Positions 25,172-33,262 of a stretch of 64,000 nucleotides of DNA are shown in pieces. Positions within the stretch are counted from its first letter, which is position 1; each line of letters opens with the position of its first letter. The position numbers were made by a program, and so were the translations under genes. Under the pieces are notes generated by a model, which saw only the letters and a list, made by a program, of their open reading frames with translations, was not told the origin of the DNA and ran no database searches. Source of the stretch: Streptomyces vinaceus (GTDB taxonomy: Bacteria; Actinomycetota; Actinomycetes; Streptomycetales; Streptomycetaceae); assembly GCF_008704935.1 (NCBI RefSeq), contig NZ_CP023692.1, positions 7,107,501 through 7,171,500 of the forward strand. The letters are read 5' to 3'.

Positions 25172-26053
25172 TCAGGCCGCCGTGTCCCGGGGGAACTCCA
25201 CGGGGTACGTCTCGGCGAAGTCCGCGGACCGCCCGACGGCGCTCCACCTCTCGTCCTGCTCCAGCAGCCGACGGTTCTGGGCGAGCGCCCCTTCCGACGC
25301 CATCACCCCGAGCGCGAGATTGGTCGGGACGTCCCGGCGCTTCGCCATCCGCACCAGGATCTCCGCGGCGCGCACCGGGTCGCCGGCCGGGCCCTCGGTG
25401 CTCTGCCGGATGCGTCGGTTGATCGCGCCGACGGTGCCCTCGTAGCCCTCGGGCACCTCGTGCACGGTCATCGAGGATCCTGCCCAGTCGGTGCGGAACC
25501 CGCTGGGCTCCACGACCAGTACCCGGACGCCGAACGGCGCGGTCTCCGCGCGCAACACCCGGCTGAAGCCGTCGATCGCGAACTTCGCCGCCTGGTAGGA
25601 GGCGATGCCGGGGGAACCGCCGACCCGGCCGCCCATGGAGGAGAACTGGACGACCAGTCCGCCGCCCTGTTCCCGGAGCAGGGGGATCGCCGCCTTGGTG
25701 ACGTTGTAGACCCCCCAGAAGTTCGTCTCGAACTGTGCGCGGAAGTCGTCGTCGTCCGTGGTCTCGATCGGGGAGACGTTGGCGTAGCCGGCGTTGTTGA
25801 CCAGTACGTCGACCCGTCCGAAGCGCTTCCTGGCCTCCTCCAGTGCCGCCTTCGCGGCCTCGGGGTCGGTCACGTCGAGCGCGATCGGGGCGATCCGGTC
25901 GCCGAACTCGCAGACCAGGTCGTCGAGCTGTTCCGGCCGGCGGGCCGTGGCCGCCACGGTGTCGCCGGCCTGCAGGGCGGCGCGGACGAGGGCGCGCCCG
26001 AAGCCGCGCGAGGAGCCGGTGATGAACCAGGTCTGCTGCGTGTTCTCGGTCAT
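25172..26053 (-). CDS. SDR family oxidoreductase
   Basis: A 293-residue short-chain reductase with cofactor motif TGSSRGFG, ATARRPEQL (an NADPH-type loop), LDVTDPEA, VNNAGYA, active-site Ser in VVQFSSMGG and Tyr/Lys in ASYQAAKFA. The longer C-terminus and SSRGFGRA start are those of the oxidoreductase/reductase group often encoded beside TetR regulators. ATG 26053. It diverges from a TetR gene across 60 bp containing two GCAAC-N3-GTTGC palindromes, so it is very probably repressed by it. Substrate unknown. Confidence 0.9.
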   Translation of the reverse strand: MTENTQQTWFITGSSRGFGRALVRAALQAGDTVAATARRPEQLDDLVCEFGDRIAPIALDVTDPEAAKAALEEARKRFGRVDVLVNNAGYANVSPIETTDDDDFRAQFETNFWGVYNVTKAAIPLLREQGGGLVVQFSSMGGRVGGSPGIASYQAAKFAIDGFSRVLRAETAPFGVRVLVVEPSGFRTDWAGSSMTVHEVPEGYEGTVGAINRRIRQSTEGPAGDPVRAAEILVRMAKRRDVPTNLALGVMASEGALAQNRRLLEQDERWSAVGRSADFAETYPVEFPRDTAA

Positions 26054-26063
26054 GGTTCTTACT

Positions 26064-26098
26064 GCAACACGGTTGCGTTAATAGTGCAACCTCGTTGC
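26064..26098. promoter_or_regulatory. double palindromic operator GCAAC-N3-GTTGC
   Basis: GCAACACGGTTGC (26064-26076) and GCAACCTCGTTGC (26086-26098) are two copies of the same 13-bp palindrome, 22 bp apart, about two helical turns. They fill the divergent promoter between the SDR and TetR genes and end about 16 bp before the TetR start. This is a clear candidate operator for that TetR regulator. Confidence 0.72.
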
Positions 26099-26113
26099 GC
26101 TAATGTGGGGCCC

Positions 26114-26788
26114 GTGGACACCACCGATTTCCAGCGCGCCCGGTCCCCGCGGGCCAAGCAGCAGCGGGAGGCCGCCATCCTGGACGCCGCACGGGCCCTG
26201 GGCGCCGAGCGGGGCATCCGGCAGGTCACGCTGACCGACATCGCCGCGGCCGTGGGCATGCACAAGTCCGCGCTGCTGCGCTACTTCGAAACGCGGGAGG
26301 CGATCTTCCTGCGCCTGACCGCGGCCGACTGGCAGGAGTGGGCGCCGGCGCTGTGCGCCGAGATCGGCCGGGTCGCGGACGGCGACGCGGCGGGAGTGGC
26401 CGCGGCCTTCGCCCGCACCCTCGCTGCCCGCGGCATGTTCTGCGACCTGCTCTCGCAGGCACCGATGAACCTGGAGCGCAACGTCTCGGTGGAGGCGGTG
26501 CGCGCGTTCAAGCTGGTGACCCTGGCCGCGGTGGACGAGATCGCCACCGCGGTCCGCGCGCGACTGCCGGAGCTCACCGAAGCCGACGGAGTGGACCTGA
26601 TGGCCGCCGCGACGTCGATGTCCGGCTCGTTCTGGAACATCGCGACGCCGGGGCCGGAAGTCGCGGCGCTGTATCGCGACGATCCGCGGCTGGCGCACGC
26701 GATCGTGGACGTGGAGCCACGGCTGGCCCGGATCCTGACCGCGATGCTGGAGGGAACCGTCGCGCGACGGCTCCGCGAGCGCCCGTAG
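26114..26788 (+). CDS. TetR/AcrR family regulator
   Basis: A 224-residue repressor with helix-turn-helix at about residues 18-62 (AILDAARALGAERGIRQVTLTDIAAAVGMHKSALLRYFETRE) and a TetR_C_17-like ligand domain (LCAEIGRVADGD, FCDLLSQAPMNLERNVS, MSGSFWNIATP). It begins with GTG 26114 with no ribosome site, and transcription from the short divergent region could make it nearly leaderless. Two palindromes upstream are probable binding sites for itself and the SDR gene. The following 100 bp contain CAGCGCT-type short repeats and the end of DUF4246. Confidence 0.9.
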   Translation: MDTTDFQRARSPRAKQQREAAILDAARALGAERGIRQVTLTDIAAAVGMHKSALLRYFETREAIFLRLTAADWQEWAPALCAEIGRVADGDAAGVAAAFARTLAARGMFCDLLSQAPMNLERNVSVEAVRAFKLVTLAAVDEIATAVRARLPELTEADGVDLMAAATSMSGSFWNIATPGPEVAALYRDDPRLAHAIVDVEPRLARILTAMLEGTVARRLRERP

Positions 26789-26826
26789 GGGGCCGCCGTG
26801 GGGCCGGCCCCTACGGGCTGTGGGGT

Positions 26827-26884
26827 GCGCTGAGTGGCACCTGATCAGCGCTCAGCGCTCAGCGCTGTCTTCACCGCTGAGCGG
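26827..26884. repeat. clustered CAGCGCT/GCTGAGCG short repeats
   Basis: The sequence between the TetR and DUF4246 genes repeats CAGCGCT three times in a row, flanked by inverted GCTGAG elements able to form alternative small hairpins. It may act as a terminator between the convergent genes; the arrangement is suggestive, not decisive. Confidence 0.35.
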
Positions 26885-26886
26885 TC

Positions 26887-28395
26887 TCAGTGCTCGCAGA
26901 GGGAGAATTCTCGTTCGTAGAGCTGCTCGTTGTGCTCGTCGACGAAGAACTTCCTTTCCTGCATGAGTTCTTCGCGGTAGGCCTTCGCCTGTTCGAGCGT
27001 CATGGTCGAGGTCTTGGACCACGGTTGCTGCGGCGGCACATCGGAGGTCGAGACGATCTCTTGCCCCGGGTCCACGAGGAAGAACGCGAGGATCTTGCGA
27101 TGCCCCGGGCGGCTGCCGTCCGCGAGGCGGAACGGGCCGACGCGGTGTTGCAGGATGTTGGGGAACGCCAGAGAGCGGCCCGCCGGGGTCGCGGTCGATC
27201 CCAGCACCTGGTTCAGCGCGTCCTCGTCCTCCAGGCCGTAGACCTCACGCAGGCCGTTGTCGTCGTTCTGTTCGTAGTTCGGGTCGTCGAGTGCCGCCCG
27301 GAAACTCAGCCGGCTTTCGGTGATGTTCTCGCTGTCCCAGTAGTAGAGGGCGGTCGAGACGATCCGCTCGTTCATCATTCCCTCGACGTGCCAGGAGCCG
27401 CCCGGGTACTCGGGCTTGTCCGGAGTGAGGTGGATGGTGGCGAGCTTGGTGATGACCTGGAGGCGGCGGCCGCGCAGGTCGACCCGGGCCGACGGGTCGG
27501 GCAGCGGGGGCGCGGTGAAGGCCGGGGCGTCCGGGATGACCGGGCGGCGGTTCTCCCACCACTCGTCCTGGGCCTGTTCCCACGCGGTACGGGCTTCCGC
27601 GTAGGCCTCGTCATCACCGTGGGAGGCGCGGTCGGGATACTCCGGTTCCGAGTCGTACCACCCGTAGGGATCGGCCTCGATCCGCACAGGCCGCGGATGG
27701 CGCAGATCGGTGAGCACGTTCTCCAGCAGCGGGAGCAGGCACGCGAACAACTCCGGCAGGACGGCGGCGAGTTCGCGGTGCAGCTCAGGGTGGACGTTGT
27801 TGACGTACGAGCGGAAGGCGACACCGCCGTCGTCACTGACGTCGACATCCGTGGGCAGCCACTGGAACCGCTCCGAGAACTCGTACTTCGAATAGCGGTC
27901 CGTCGGATTCCGCCAAGCCCGCTCGGGCGCGCCGCTCGCCTCTCTCACCAGGCAGAACAGCGAGGGGTGGACCAGATCCAGTACCTGGCCGTCGGAGCCG
28001 GGGTGCCAGTCCCGTTCCGCCTCGGGGACCTGTTCCAGAACCTGAACCGCCTCGCGCAGCCGGGACCTGAGCTCGTCGTCGACCAGCGTGTCCGAATGCC
28101 ACACCCCGTCGACGGAGGACACCTCGACACCGGTTCGTTCGTCCCGCAGCGCGGCGTAATGTGCGAGCTCGGCGAGCACGTACCGCACCTGCGCTCCGGT
28201 GAGGCCTTGCGCGACCGCCTCCTGAGTCCACCTGGCGACGACGTCGGCGTCGTTCATCTTGTCGAACCAACGCGGCTTCGCCCGAAGGTGGGAGCTGCAC
28301 TGCATCATCTGAAGCTCCCGCAGCGTTCGGGGTGTCGCGAACGCTATGGAACGGGAAGCATGGAACGGCAGTGGGAAAGCGGGCAGGCCGGTCAA
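26887..28395 (-). CDS. DUF4246-family protein
   Basis: A 502-residue soluble protein of the DUF4246 family, better known from fungi. It has LPAFPLPFHASRS at the N-terminus, ELQMMQCSSHLRAKPRWFDKM, and a central region (QVITKLATIHLTPDKPEYPGGSWHVEG) followed by FPNILQHRVGPF. The His in GGSWHVEG and the later LQHRVGPF suggest a double-stranded beta-helix, 2-oxoglutarate/Fe(II) dioxygenase-like metal site, but this is inference. The start is uncertain: TTG 28395 has GGAGG about 10 bases upstream and gives the conserved N-terminus; ATGs near residues 30, 31 and 47 are internal. Biological role unknown; it is monocistronic and divergent from a VOC gene. Confidence 0.75.
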   Translation of the reverse strand: MTGLPAFPLPFHASRSIAFATPRTLRELQMMQCSSHLRAKPRWFDKMNDADVVARWTQEAVAQGLTGAQVRYVLAELAHYAALRDERTGVEVSSVDGVWHSDTLVDDELRSRLREAVQVLEQVPEAERDWHPGSDGQVLDLVHPSLFCLVREASGAPERAWRNPTDRYSKYEFSERFQWLPTDVDVSDDGGVAFRSYVNNVHPELHRELAAVLPELFACLLPLLENVLTDLRHPRPVRIEADPYGWYDSEPEYPDRASHGDDEAYAEARTAWEQAQDEWWENRRPVIPDAPAFTAPPLPDPSARVDLRGRRLQVITKLATIHLTPDKPEYPGGSWHVEGMMNERIVSTALYYWDSENITESRLSFRAALDDPNYEQNDDNGLREVYGLEDEDALNQVLGSTATPAGRSLAFPNILQHRVGPFRLADGSRPGHRKILAFFLVDPGQEIVSTSDVPPQQPWSKTSTMTLEQAKAYREELMQERKFFVDEHNEQLYEREFSLCEH

Positions 28396-28497
28396 TTCTC
28401 TGGGTCCTCCGAGTCGGTGTGCGGTGGCGGGAAGGATACTTCAGCGGACTGACAGCCCAGCCGTGGTGCCCGATCCGTTTCTCATCCGGAGTCGTCG

Positions 28498-28854
28498 ATG
28501 ACCGTTCGCCGTGTGGTTCCCAACATCCAGTCAGAGGCTGCGCAGGAGAGCCGGCAGTTCTATGGCCTGCTGGGCTTCGAGGAGGTCATGAACCACGGCT
28601 GGATCATGACGCTCGCCTCCCCGACCACTCCGGCGGCGCAGATCAGCATCATGACGGGGGACAAGACCGCTCCGGTCACCCCCGACATGAGCGTCGAGGT
28701 GGACGACGTGGACGCGGCGTACGCGGCCGTGCGCGACAGCGGCGCGGAGATCGTCCATCCCCTCCAGGACGAGGAGTGGGGCGTGCGGCGGTTCTTCGCC
28801 CGCGACCCCAATGGCCGGGTGGTCAACGTACTGAGTCACCGGCCCTCCCGCTGA
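28498..28854 (+). CDS. VOC family (glyoxalase/bleomycin-resistance-like) protein
   Basis: A 118-residue single-domain VOC protein: VVPNIQSEAAQESRQFYGLLGFEEVM at the N-terminus, AQISIMTGD, VDDVDAAYAAVRDSG, and the C-terminal WGVRRFFARDPNGRVVNVLSH. It could bind or detoxify a small electrophile or antibiotic; metal ligands are only partly recognisable. CGGAG lies six bases before ATG 28498. Its 3' end overlaps the end of the convergent NarK-like transporter gene by 32 bp, so no terminator separates them. Confidence 0.85.
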   Translation: MTVRRVVPNIQSEAAQESRQFYGLLGFEEVMNHGWIMTLASPTTPAAQISIMTGDKTAPVTPDMSVEVDDVDAAYAAVRDSGAEIVHPLQDEEWGVRRFFARDPNGRVVNVLSHRPSR

Positions 28855-30061
28855 CCACGACGGGGGCGGACCCCGCCGCGGAGGGCTCCAGGTTCCGCAT
28901 GCGGCCGTAGGCGTAGACGCAGCCCGCGAGGGCGAGGTCGGACAGGAGCATGAAGCCGATCGAGTACGAGCCCTTCGCGCTGTAGACGGCGCCCATGAGC
29001 AGCGGGGGTACGAACCCCCCGAGGCCGCCCACGGCGCCGACGATCCCGGTGACGCTGCCGACCCGGTCCTGCGGCGTCACCTGCGAGACGAGGGCGAAGA
29101 CGCTGCCTCCGGCGGCCCCGAGGCCGGCCGCCATCAGGAGCAGGGCGACGGTGCCCACCGGGTACAGCGGGGGATCGAAGGCCTGGACCACGGCGAAGAG
29201 CGCGACGAGGGCCAGTGCCCCGGCGGTGACCACGGCCGGGTGGAAACGGTCCGACAACCTGCCCCCGACCGGCCGGAAGACGACGGTGACCAGGGCGAAG
29301 CCGGCCGCCTTGGTGCCCGCTTCGGTGGGCGACAGCTCGTACCACGTCTTGAGGTAGGTCGGGAGGTAGACGCCGAACGCGACGACCCCGCCGAACCCGA
29401 TCGCGTACAGGCCGGACAGCTCCCAGGTGACCCGCAGCCTGCCCGCCTGGCCCAGCCGGGTGGAGAGCGGGGCGGTGGGGACGGGCCGGCCGGGGCGGTC
29501 GGTGATGAGGAAGGCGGCGGCGACGGCGAAGACGGCGAGTGCGATCGCGACGACGATGAACGGGAGGTTCTCGCCGTGTGCGGCGATGCGGGGCGTGAAG
29601 TATCCGGAGAGGGCGACACCTCCCGTTCCCATGCCGAACACGCCCAGGGCGAAGCCCCGCCGGTGGGGCGGGAACCAGGAGTTCACGAGGGGCACGCCGA
29701 TAGCGAACGTGGTCCCGCCCAGGCCGAGGAGGAACCCGGCCAGCAGGACCCACCCGTAGCTGTCGCGGGTGGGGATGAGGAGCAGCACCGGAACGATCGT
29801 GAGCGCCGCGACCAGCGGGAAGACGGTGCGGGCGCCGTAGCGGTCGGTCAGTGCGCCGACCGGGATGCGGCCGAGCGACCCGACCAGCACCGGAACGGCG
29901 ACCAGCACCGACTGCTGGACGTCGCTCAGGCCCAGGCGGTCCTTGTAGCCTGCGGCGAGCGGGGCGATGAGGTCCCAAGCCCAGAAGGTGAGGGCGAACC
30001 CGACCGTGGCGACGGCGAGGTTCCGGTACGCCTCGGCGGGAGGTTTCGCTTCCGTCTCCAT
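28823..30061 (-). CDS. NarK-type nitrate/nitrite transporter (MFS)
   Basis: A 412-residue major facilitator with 12 predicted membrane segments. NNP-family signatures are visible: GLGGTTFAIGVPLVNSWFPPHRRGFALGVFGMGTGG in the first half and GLGAAGGSVFALVSQVTPQDRVGSVTG in the second, both Gly-rich nitrate-signature helices, with the A-loop DRYGAR and DRFHP. It would move nitrate in or nitrite out across the cell membrane. No nitrate or nitrite reductase genes are adjacent. ATG 30061 (METEAKPP) is taken over TTG 30073. It diverges from a GNAT acetyltransferase gene. Confidence 0.85.
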   Translation of the reverse strand: METEAKPPAEAYRNLAVATVGFALTFWAWDLIAPLAAGYKDRLGLSDVQQSVLVAVPVLVGSLGRIPVGALTDRYGARTVFPLVAALTIVPVLLLIPTRDSYGWVLLAGFLLGLGGTTFAIGVPLVNSWFPPHRRGFALGVFGMGTGGVALSGYFTPRIAAHGENLPFIVVAIALAVFAVAAAFLITDRPGRPVPTAPLSTRLGQAGRLRVTWELSGLYAIGFGGVVAFGVYLPTYLKTWYELSPTEAGTKAAGFALVTVVFRPVGGRLSDRFHPAVVTAGALALVALFAVVQAFDPPLYPVGTVALLLMAAGLGAAGGSVFALVSQVTPQDRVGSVTGIVGAVGGLGGFVPPLLMGAVYSAKGSYSIGFMLLSDLALAGCVYAYGRMRNLEPSAAGSAPVVVSGRAGDSVR

Positions 30062-30165
30062 TCGGCCAGTCAAAGCGAAATCGTCCGGCCCGTCGCCCGG
30101 ACTGGGCCATCAGTGGGCCCTCGGTCGACGGGCTCCGTGACCGAAGGCTGTGGCAGGATGCCGAG

Positions 30166-30753
30166 ATGATCTCCAGCTCACGGATACCGGAAGTCGTCCC
30201 CGCGGGGCGGATGGCCGGGATGGAGCAGCCGGTGCTCGGCCTTCCGAGCGGCCTGGAACTGCGGCCCTGGCGCCCGTCCGATGCCGACGTCTTGGTGGCC
30301 GCAGGCCGGGATCCCGCGATTCGCCAGTGGAACCGGCTGCTGGTCGAGACGCCCGGGGACGCGCGCCGGAGGATAGAACGCATGCATGAGCGTTGGCGCG
30401 CCGAGCTGAGCGCGATGTGGGCCATCGCGCGACCGGGCGAGGAGGCGAGGGGACTGATCGGGTGGGGCGACATCGACCTCACGGGCGGCAGTGCCGAGAT
30501 CGTGTACTGGATCCTCCCCGCCGCGCGCGGTGGTGGTGCGGTGGTCGAGGCCACGAAGCGCGTCAGCGAGTGGGCCCTGAACGATCTCGGCCTGCACCGT
30601 CTGCGACTGTGCCACTCGGTGGCCAACCAGGCATCCTGCCGGGTGGCCGACAAGGCCGGATTCGCCCTCGAAGGCACCATGCGCAGCGCGCTGCTGCACA
30701 CGGACGGATGGCACGACGAGCACCTGCACGCCCTGGTCCAGGGCGACATCTGA
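30166..30753 (+). CDS. GNAT family N-acetyltransferase (RimJ/RimL-like)
   Basis: A 195-residue acetyltransferase. LPSGLELRPWRPSDADVLVAAG begins the fold, IGWGDIDLTGGSAEIVYWILPAARGGGAVVEA contains the acetyl-CoA P-loop, and LHRLRLCHSVANQASCRVADKAGFALEG is the hallmark of the RimJ/RimL subgroup that modifies N-terminal or side-chain amines of proteins or antibiotics. GGATGCCGAG precedes ATG 30166 weakly. It is single, between the NarK-like (divergent) and MFS (convergent) genes. The specific acceptor cannot be read. Confidence 0.88.
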   Translation: MISSSRIPEVVPAGRMAGMEQPVLGLPSGLELRPWRPSDADVLVAAGRDPAIRQWNRLLVETPGDARRRIERMHERWRAELSAMWAIARPGEEARGLIGWGDIDLTGGSAEIVYWILPAARGGGAVVEATKRVSEWALNDLGLHRLRLCHSVANQASCRVADKAGFALEGTMRSALLHTDGWHDEHLHALVQGDI

Positions 30754-30825
30754 CCCCGCGGCAGACGATCGGCCCGCCGTCGCCGGGAGGCGGGGCGGGC
30801 CGGGGAGGCTTGCGGTGGGGCGTGG

Positions 30826-32100
30826 TCAGGAGCCGAGTACCAGGGCCGCGGCGACCGCCGGGCCGAAGGCGCCGCCGAGCTGGTAGCAGAGGGCGAACAG
30901 GCCGATGGCGACGGGCCGCTGGTGCTCGGGGGCGCCGGCCGCGGCGTGCATCGAGAGGCAGGCGTTGGCGCCGGTGGCGGCGAAGACCCCGCCGACGGTG
31001 GCCGCCAGCAGGAGCGGGCCCCAGTCGCAGAAGGCGGCGGCGGCAGCGGCCAGCACCCCGACGCCGATCAGGACGGTCAGGACGGCCGGGCGGCCCATAC
31101 GGGCCGAGGAGGCGGCGAGCAGCCAGGACAGTGCCGAGCCGACGAGCAGCGCGACCAGCTGACCGGCCCCGGCGGCGCCGGTGTCCCAGCCGGCCCGGTC
31201 ACCGAGCAGCCGCGGCACCGCGAAGAGCAGCGTGAAGTACGAACCCGACAGGGCGAGCGCCAGCAGTCCCGAGGTGACGAAGACCGGCGTGCGCAGCAGG
31301 GCGGCCGGGACGAACCCCTCGGGGCGGCGCCGGATGTGCAGGGCGAGCAGCACCGCGGCGACGAGGGCCGCGCCGAGTGCGGCCAGCGGGGCGTGCGGGA
31401 GGGTGACCAGGGCGGTGGCCAGCACGGTCAGCAGGGCTGCGCCGCGGCCGTCGAAGCGGTCGGACGAGGGCGTGATGGCCCCGGCGTACCGGAGTACCGC
31501 GGGCACGGCGAGCACCGCGACCACCGACACGGAGAGGGACAGCCGCCACGAGGCGGCGTGTGCGAGCTGTTCGCCGAGGAGCGGACCGGCCGCCCCGAGC
31601 ATGCCGAACCCGGCGCTGATGACACCCATCCGGCGGGCCGTCCCGGCCAGGCTCATCGCCGACGCGACCAGTCCCGCGCCTCCGGCGGCCTGGGCGGCCC
31701 GGCCCGCCAGGGTGAGCGGGAGCCAGGGGGAGACCGCGACGAGGAGGGTGCCGCCGAGGACGAGGACGGAGGCGAGGCGCAGTACGGGCCGCAGACCGGT
31801 GCGGCGCAGGAGTCCGGCGAGCAGCGGGGTACCGACCGCCATGGCCCAGGCGAAGGCGGATACGAGCCAGGACGCGGTGGAGGTGGATACCCCGAGCGAG
31901 CGGGCCATGTCCGGCAGGATCAGGACCGGGGCGTTGGCCCCGGCGGCGATGGGGGTGGCGAGCAGCGCGAGCCAGAAGGCGGGGACGGGTCCGCGGGCCG
32001 CTGGGCGGCCGGGGGCAGCCGGGCTCCCGGGTGCGCGGGTGGCGGAAGTGCCGGTCCCGGCACGGATGCCGGTGTCTGTGCCTGCGGGCGCGGTGGTCAT
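30826..32100 (-). CDS. MFS transporter (drug efflux-like)
   Basis: A 424-residue major facilitator with about 12 membrane segments. It has a Gly/Ala-rich cytoplasmic leader of about 35 residues, a short ASWLVSAFAWAMAVGTPLLAGLLRRTGLRPV loop that is the motif-A-like region, and a central ITPSSDRFDGRG loop. These fit the 12-segment DHA1-like group; substrates are often drugs or metabolites. ATG 32100 is supported by GGAGCGGCGCC upstream. It diverges from a MarR regulator across 150 bp with several TCAACG half-sites, so MarR repression is likely. Confidence 0.86.
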   Translation of the reverse strand: MTTAPAGTDTGIRAGTGTSATRAPGSPAAPGRPAARGPVPAFWLALLATPIAAGANAPVLILPDMARSLGVSTSTASWLVSAFAWAMAVGTPLLAGLLRRTGLRPVLRLASVLVLGGTLLVAVSPWLPLTLAGRAAQAAGGAGLVASAMSLAGTARRMGVISAGFGMLGAAGPLLGEQLAHAASWRLSLSVSVVAVLAVPAVLRYAGAITPSSDRFDGRGAALLTVLATALVTLPHAPLAALGAALVAAVLLALHIRRRPEGFVPAALLRTPVFVTSGLLALALSGSYFTLLFAVPRLLGDRAGWDTGAAGAGQLVALLVGSALSWLLAASSARMGRPAVLTVLIGVGVLAAAAAAFCDWGPLLLAATVGGVFAATGANACLSMHAAAGAPEHQRPVAIGLFALCYQLGGAFGPAVAAALVLGS

Positions 32101-32134
32101 GGCGCCGCTCCAATCCATCTGAAGGTTAACAATC

Positions 32135-32190
32135 TCAACGTTGAAATAAAATCACCAGAGGCCCCTCAACGTCAAGTCTCTTAACGCTGA
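32135..32190. promoter_or_regulatory. repeated TCAACG half-sites, probable MarR operator
   Basis: TCAACGTTGA (32135-32144) is a perfect 10-bp palindrome. Imperfect copies CTCAACGTCAAG (32165-32176) and CTTAACGCTGAA (32180-32191) follow. All lie in the AT-richer divergent region between the MFS and MarR genes, making them candidate MarR-binding sites. Confidence 0.6.
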
Positions 32191-32251
32191 AACATCTGGG
32201 TTATGCTGGATCCGGCGCGAGCGCGTGATCGAGACGGTGGACGGAGACCCG

Positions 32252-32758
32252 ATGAGTGACGCGGTGGATGTGATCGTGGGCCAGTGGGCGGCGCAGCGGC
32301 CCGACCTGACGGACGAGCTGTGGCCCATCGAGGTCCTGGCGCGGATCCAGCGGATGAACCGCATCATCGAAAAGCAGCTCAAGGCCTTCGTGGCCGAACG
32401 CGACCTGGAGGTCGGCGAGTTGGACATCCTGACGACGCTCCGGCGCTCGGGTCCGCCGTACACGCTCACCGCCGGGGCGCTCGTCCCGGCCGCGATGGTC
32501 ACCTCGGGAGCCATCACCAACCGCATCGACCGGATGGAGGCCAAGGGCCTGGTCGAGCGCATCCGCGACGGCCAGGACCGCCGCTCGGTCCGGGTCCGCC
32601 TGACCGACCAGGGCCGTGAGGTCGCGGAGAAGGTGATGGCGGAGCATCTGCAGCACTTCGCCTCCCTCCTCGCTCCCCTGGACCGCGACACCTGTGACAC
32701 GGTGGCCTCGGCGCTGCGTACCCTCTTGGAATCCCATGGGGACACCTCGATCGGCTAG
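32252..32758 (+). CDS. MarR family regulator
   Basis: A 168-residue winged-helix regulator. A dimerisation helix comes first (LARIQRMNRIIEKQLKAFVAE), then GELDILTTLRRSGPPYTLTAGALVPAAMVTSGAITNRIDRMEAKGLVERI (helix-turn-helix plus recognition helix), the wing DGQDRRSVRVRLTDQG with the conserved Asp-Arg-Arg, and a closing helix. GGAG upstream supports ATG 32252 over the ATG nine codons earlier. It is divergent from the MFS transporter, which it probably represses in response to a phenolic or drug ligand; ligand unknown. Confidence 0.9.
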   Translation: MSDAVDVIVGQWAAQRPDLTDELWPIEVLARIQRMNRIIEKQLKAFVAERDLEVGELDILTTLRRSGPPYTLTAGALVPAAMVTSGAITNRIDRMEAKGLVERIRDGQDRRSVRVRLTDQGREVAEKVMAEHLQHFASLLAPLDRDTCDTVASALRTLLESHGDTSIG

Positions 32759-33027
32759 GGCCCTCCGGGCGCTGTGTCAGGTCGCCCCCTCACATCCGGC
32801 CATGCCTCCTCCGCGCCGCCGCTGATCTGCGAGAAGCCGTACGGGTAGGGGAGTTGGCGCCCCGCCCTGCGCGCGACCGGCGCCGGCCGGCCGCTGTCCG
32901 CCCCGGCCCCTTCCATCCGATGTGGCCGGTTTCGCCCGCCGCCCCGTCACCGCCCGGTGCGGGCCGACGCGGTCTGCGCAAGCGCTCGGCCGGGGGTGGG
33001 GAGACTCCGAAAAGCAGGGTGACGGTC

Positions 33028-33193
33028 CTAGGCCGTGTCTTTCGGATCACGGCGGGGTCGCGGCGCGCGGTGCCGCACCTCGTCGCGTTGTCGTCGGTCG
33101 CCGACGCTCCGCGTCGACTCCCTCCTCCGCCTTGCGATGCACGGCACCGCGCGCCGCGCCCTGATCCGCCCTGATCCGAAAGACACGGCCTAG
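33028..33193. mobile_element. MITE-like element, 166 bp with perfect 22-bp termini
   Basis: The 22 bases at 33028-33049 (beginning CTAGGCCGTGTC and ending CGGATCA) are the exact reverse complement of 33172-33193. CTAG at each outer edge is itself palindromic and may be the target duplication. The interior has no coding frame but contains a further inverted repeat (CGGCGCGCGGTGCCG near 33060 with CGGCACCGCGCGCCG near 33148), so the whole would fold into one long hairpin. Small size, perfect termini and no transposase fit a miniature inverted-repeat element mobilised by an IS5-like transposase. The rest of 32759-33262 shows no gene. Confidence 0.72.
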
Positions 33194-33262
33194 GTGAAAC
33201 GGCGTCACCTCCAGTAAGTTACCGCCAGGTAAAGCCGCTGCGGCTCGACTTACGGGGGAGTA

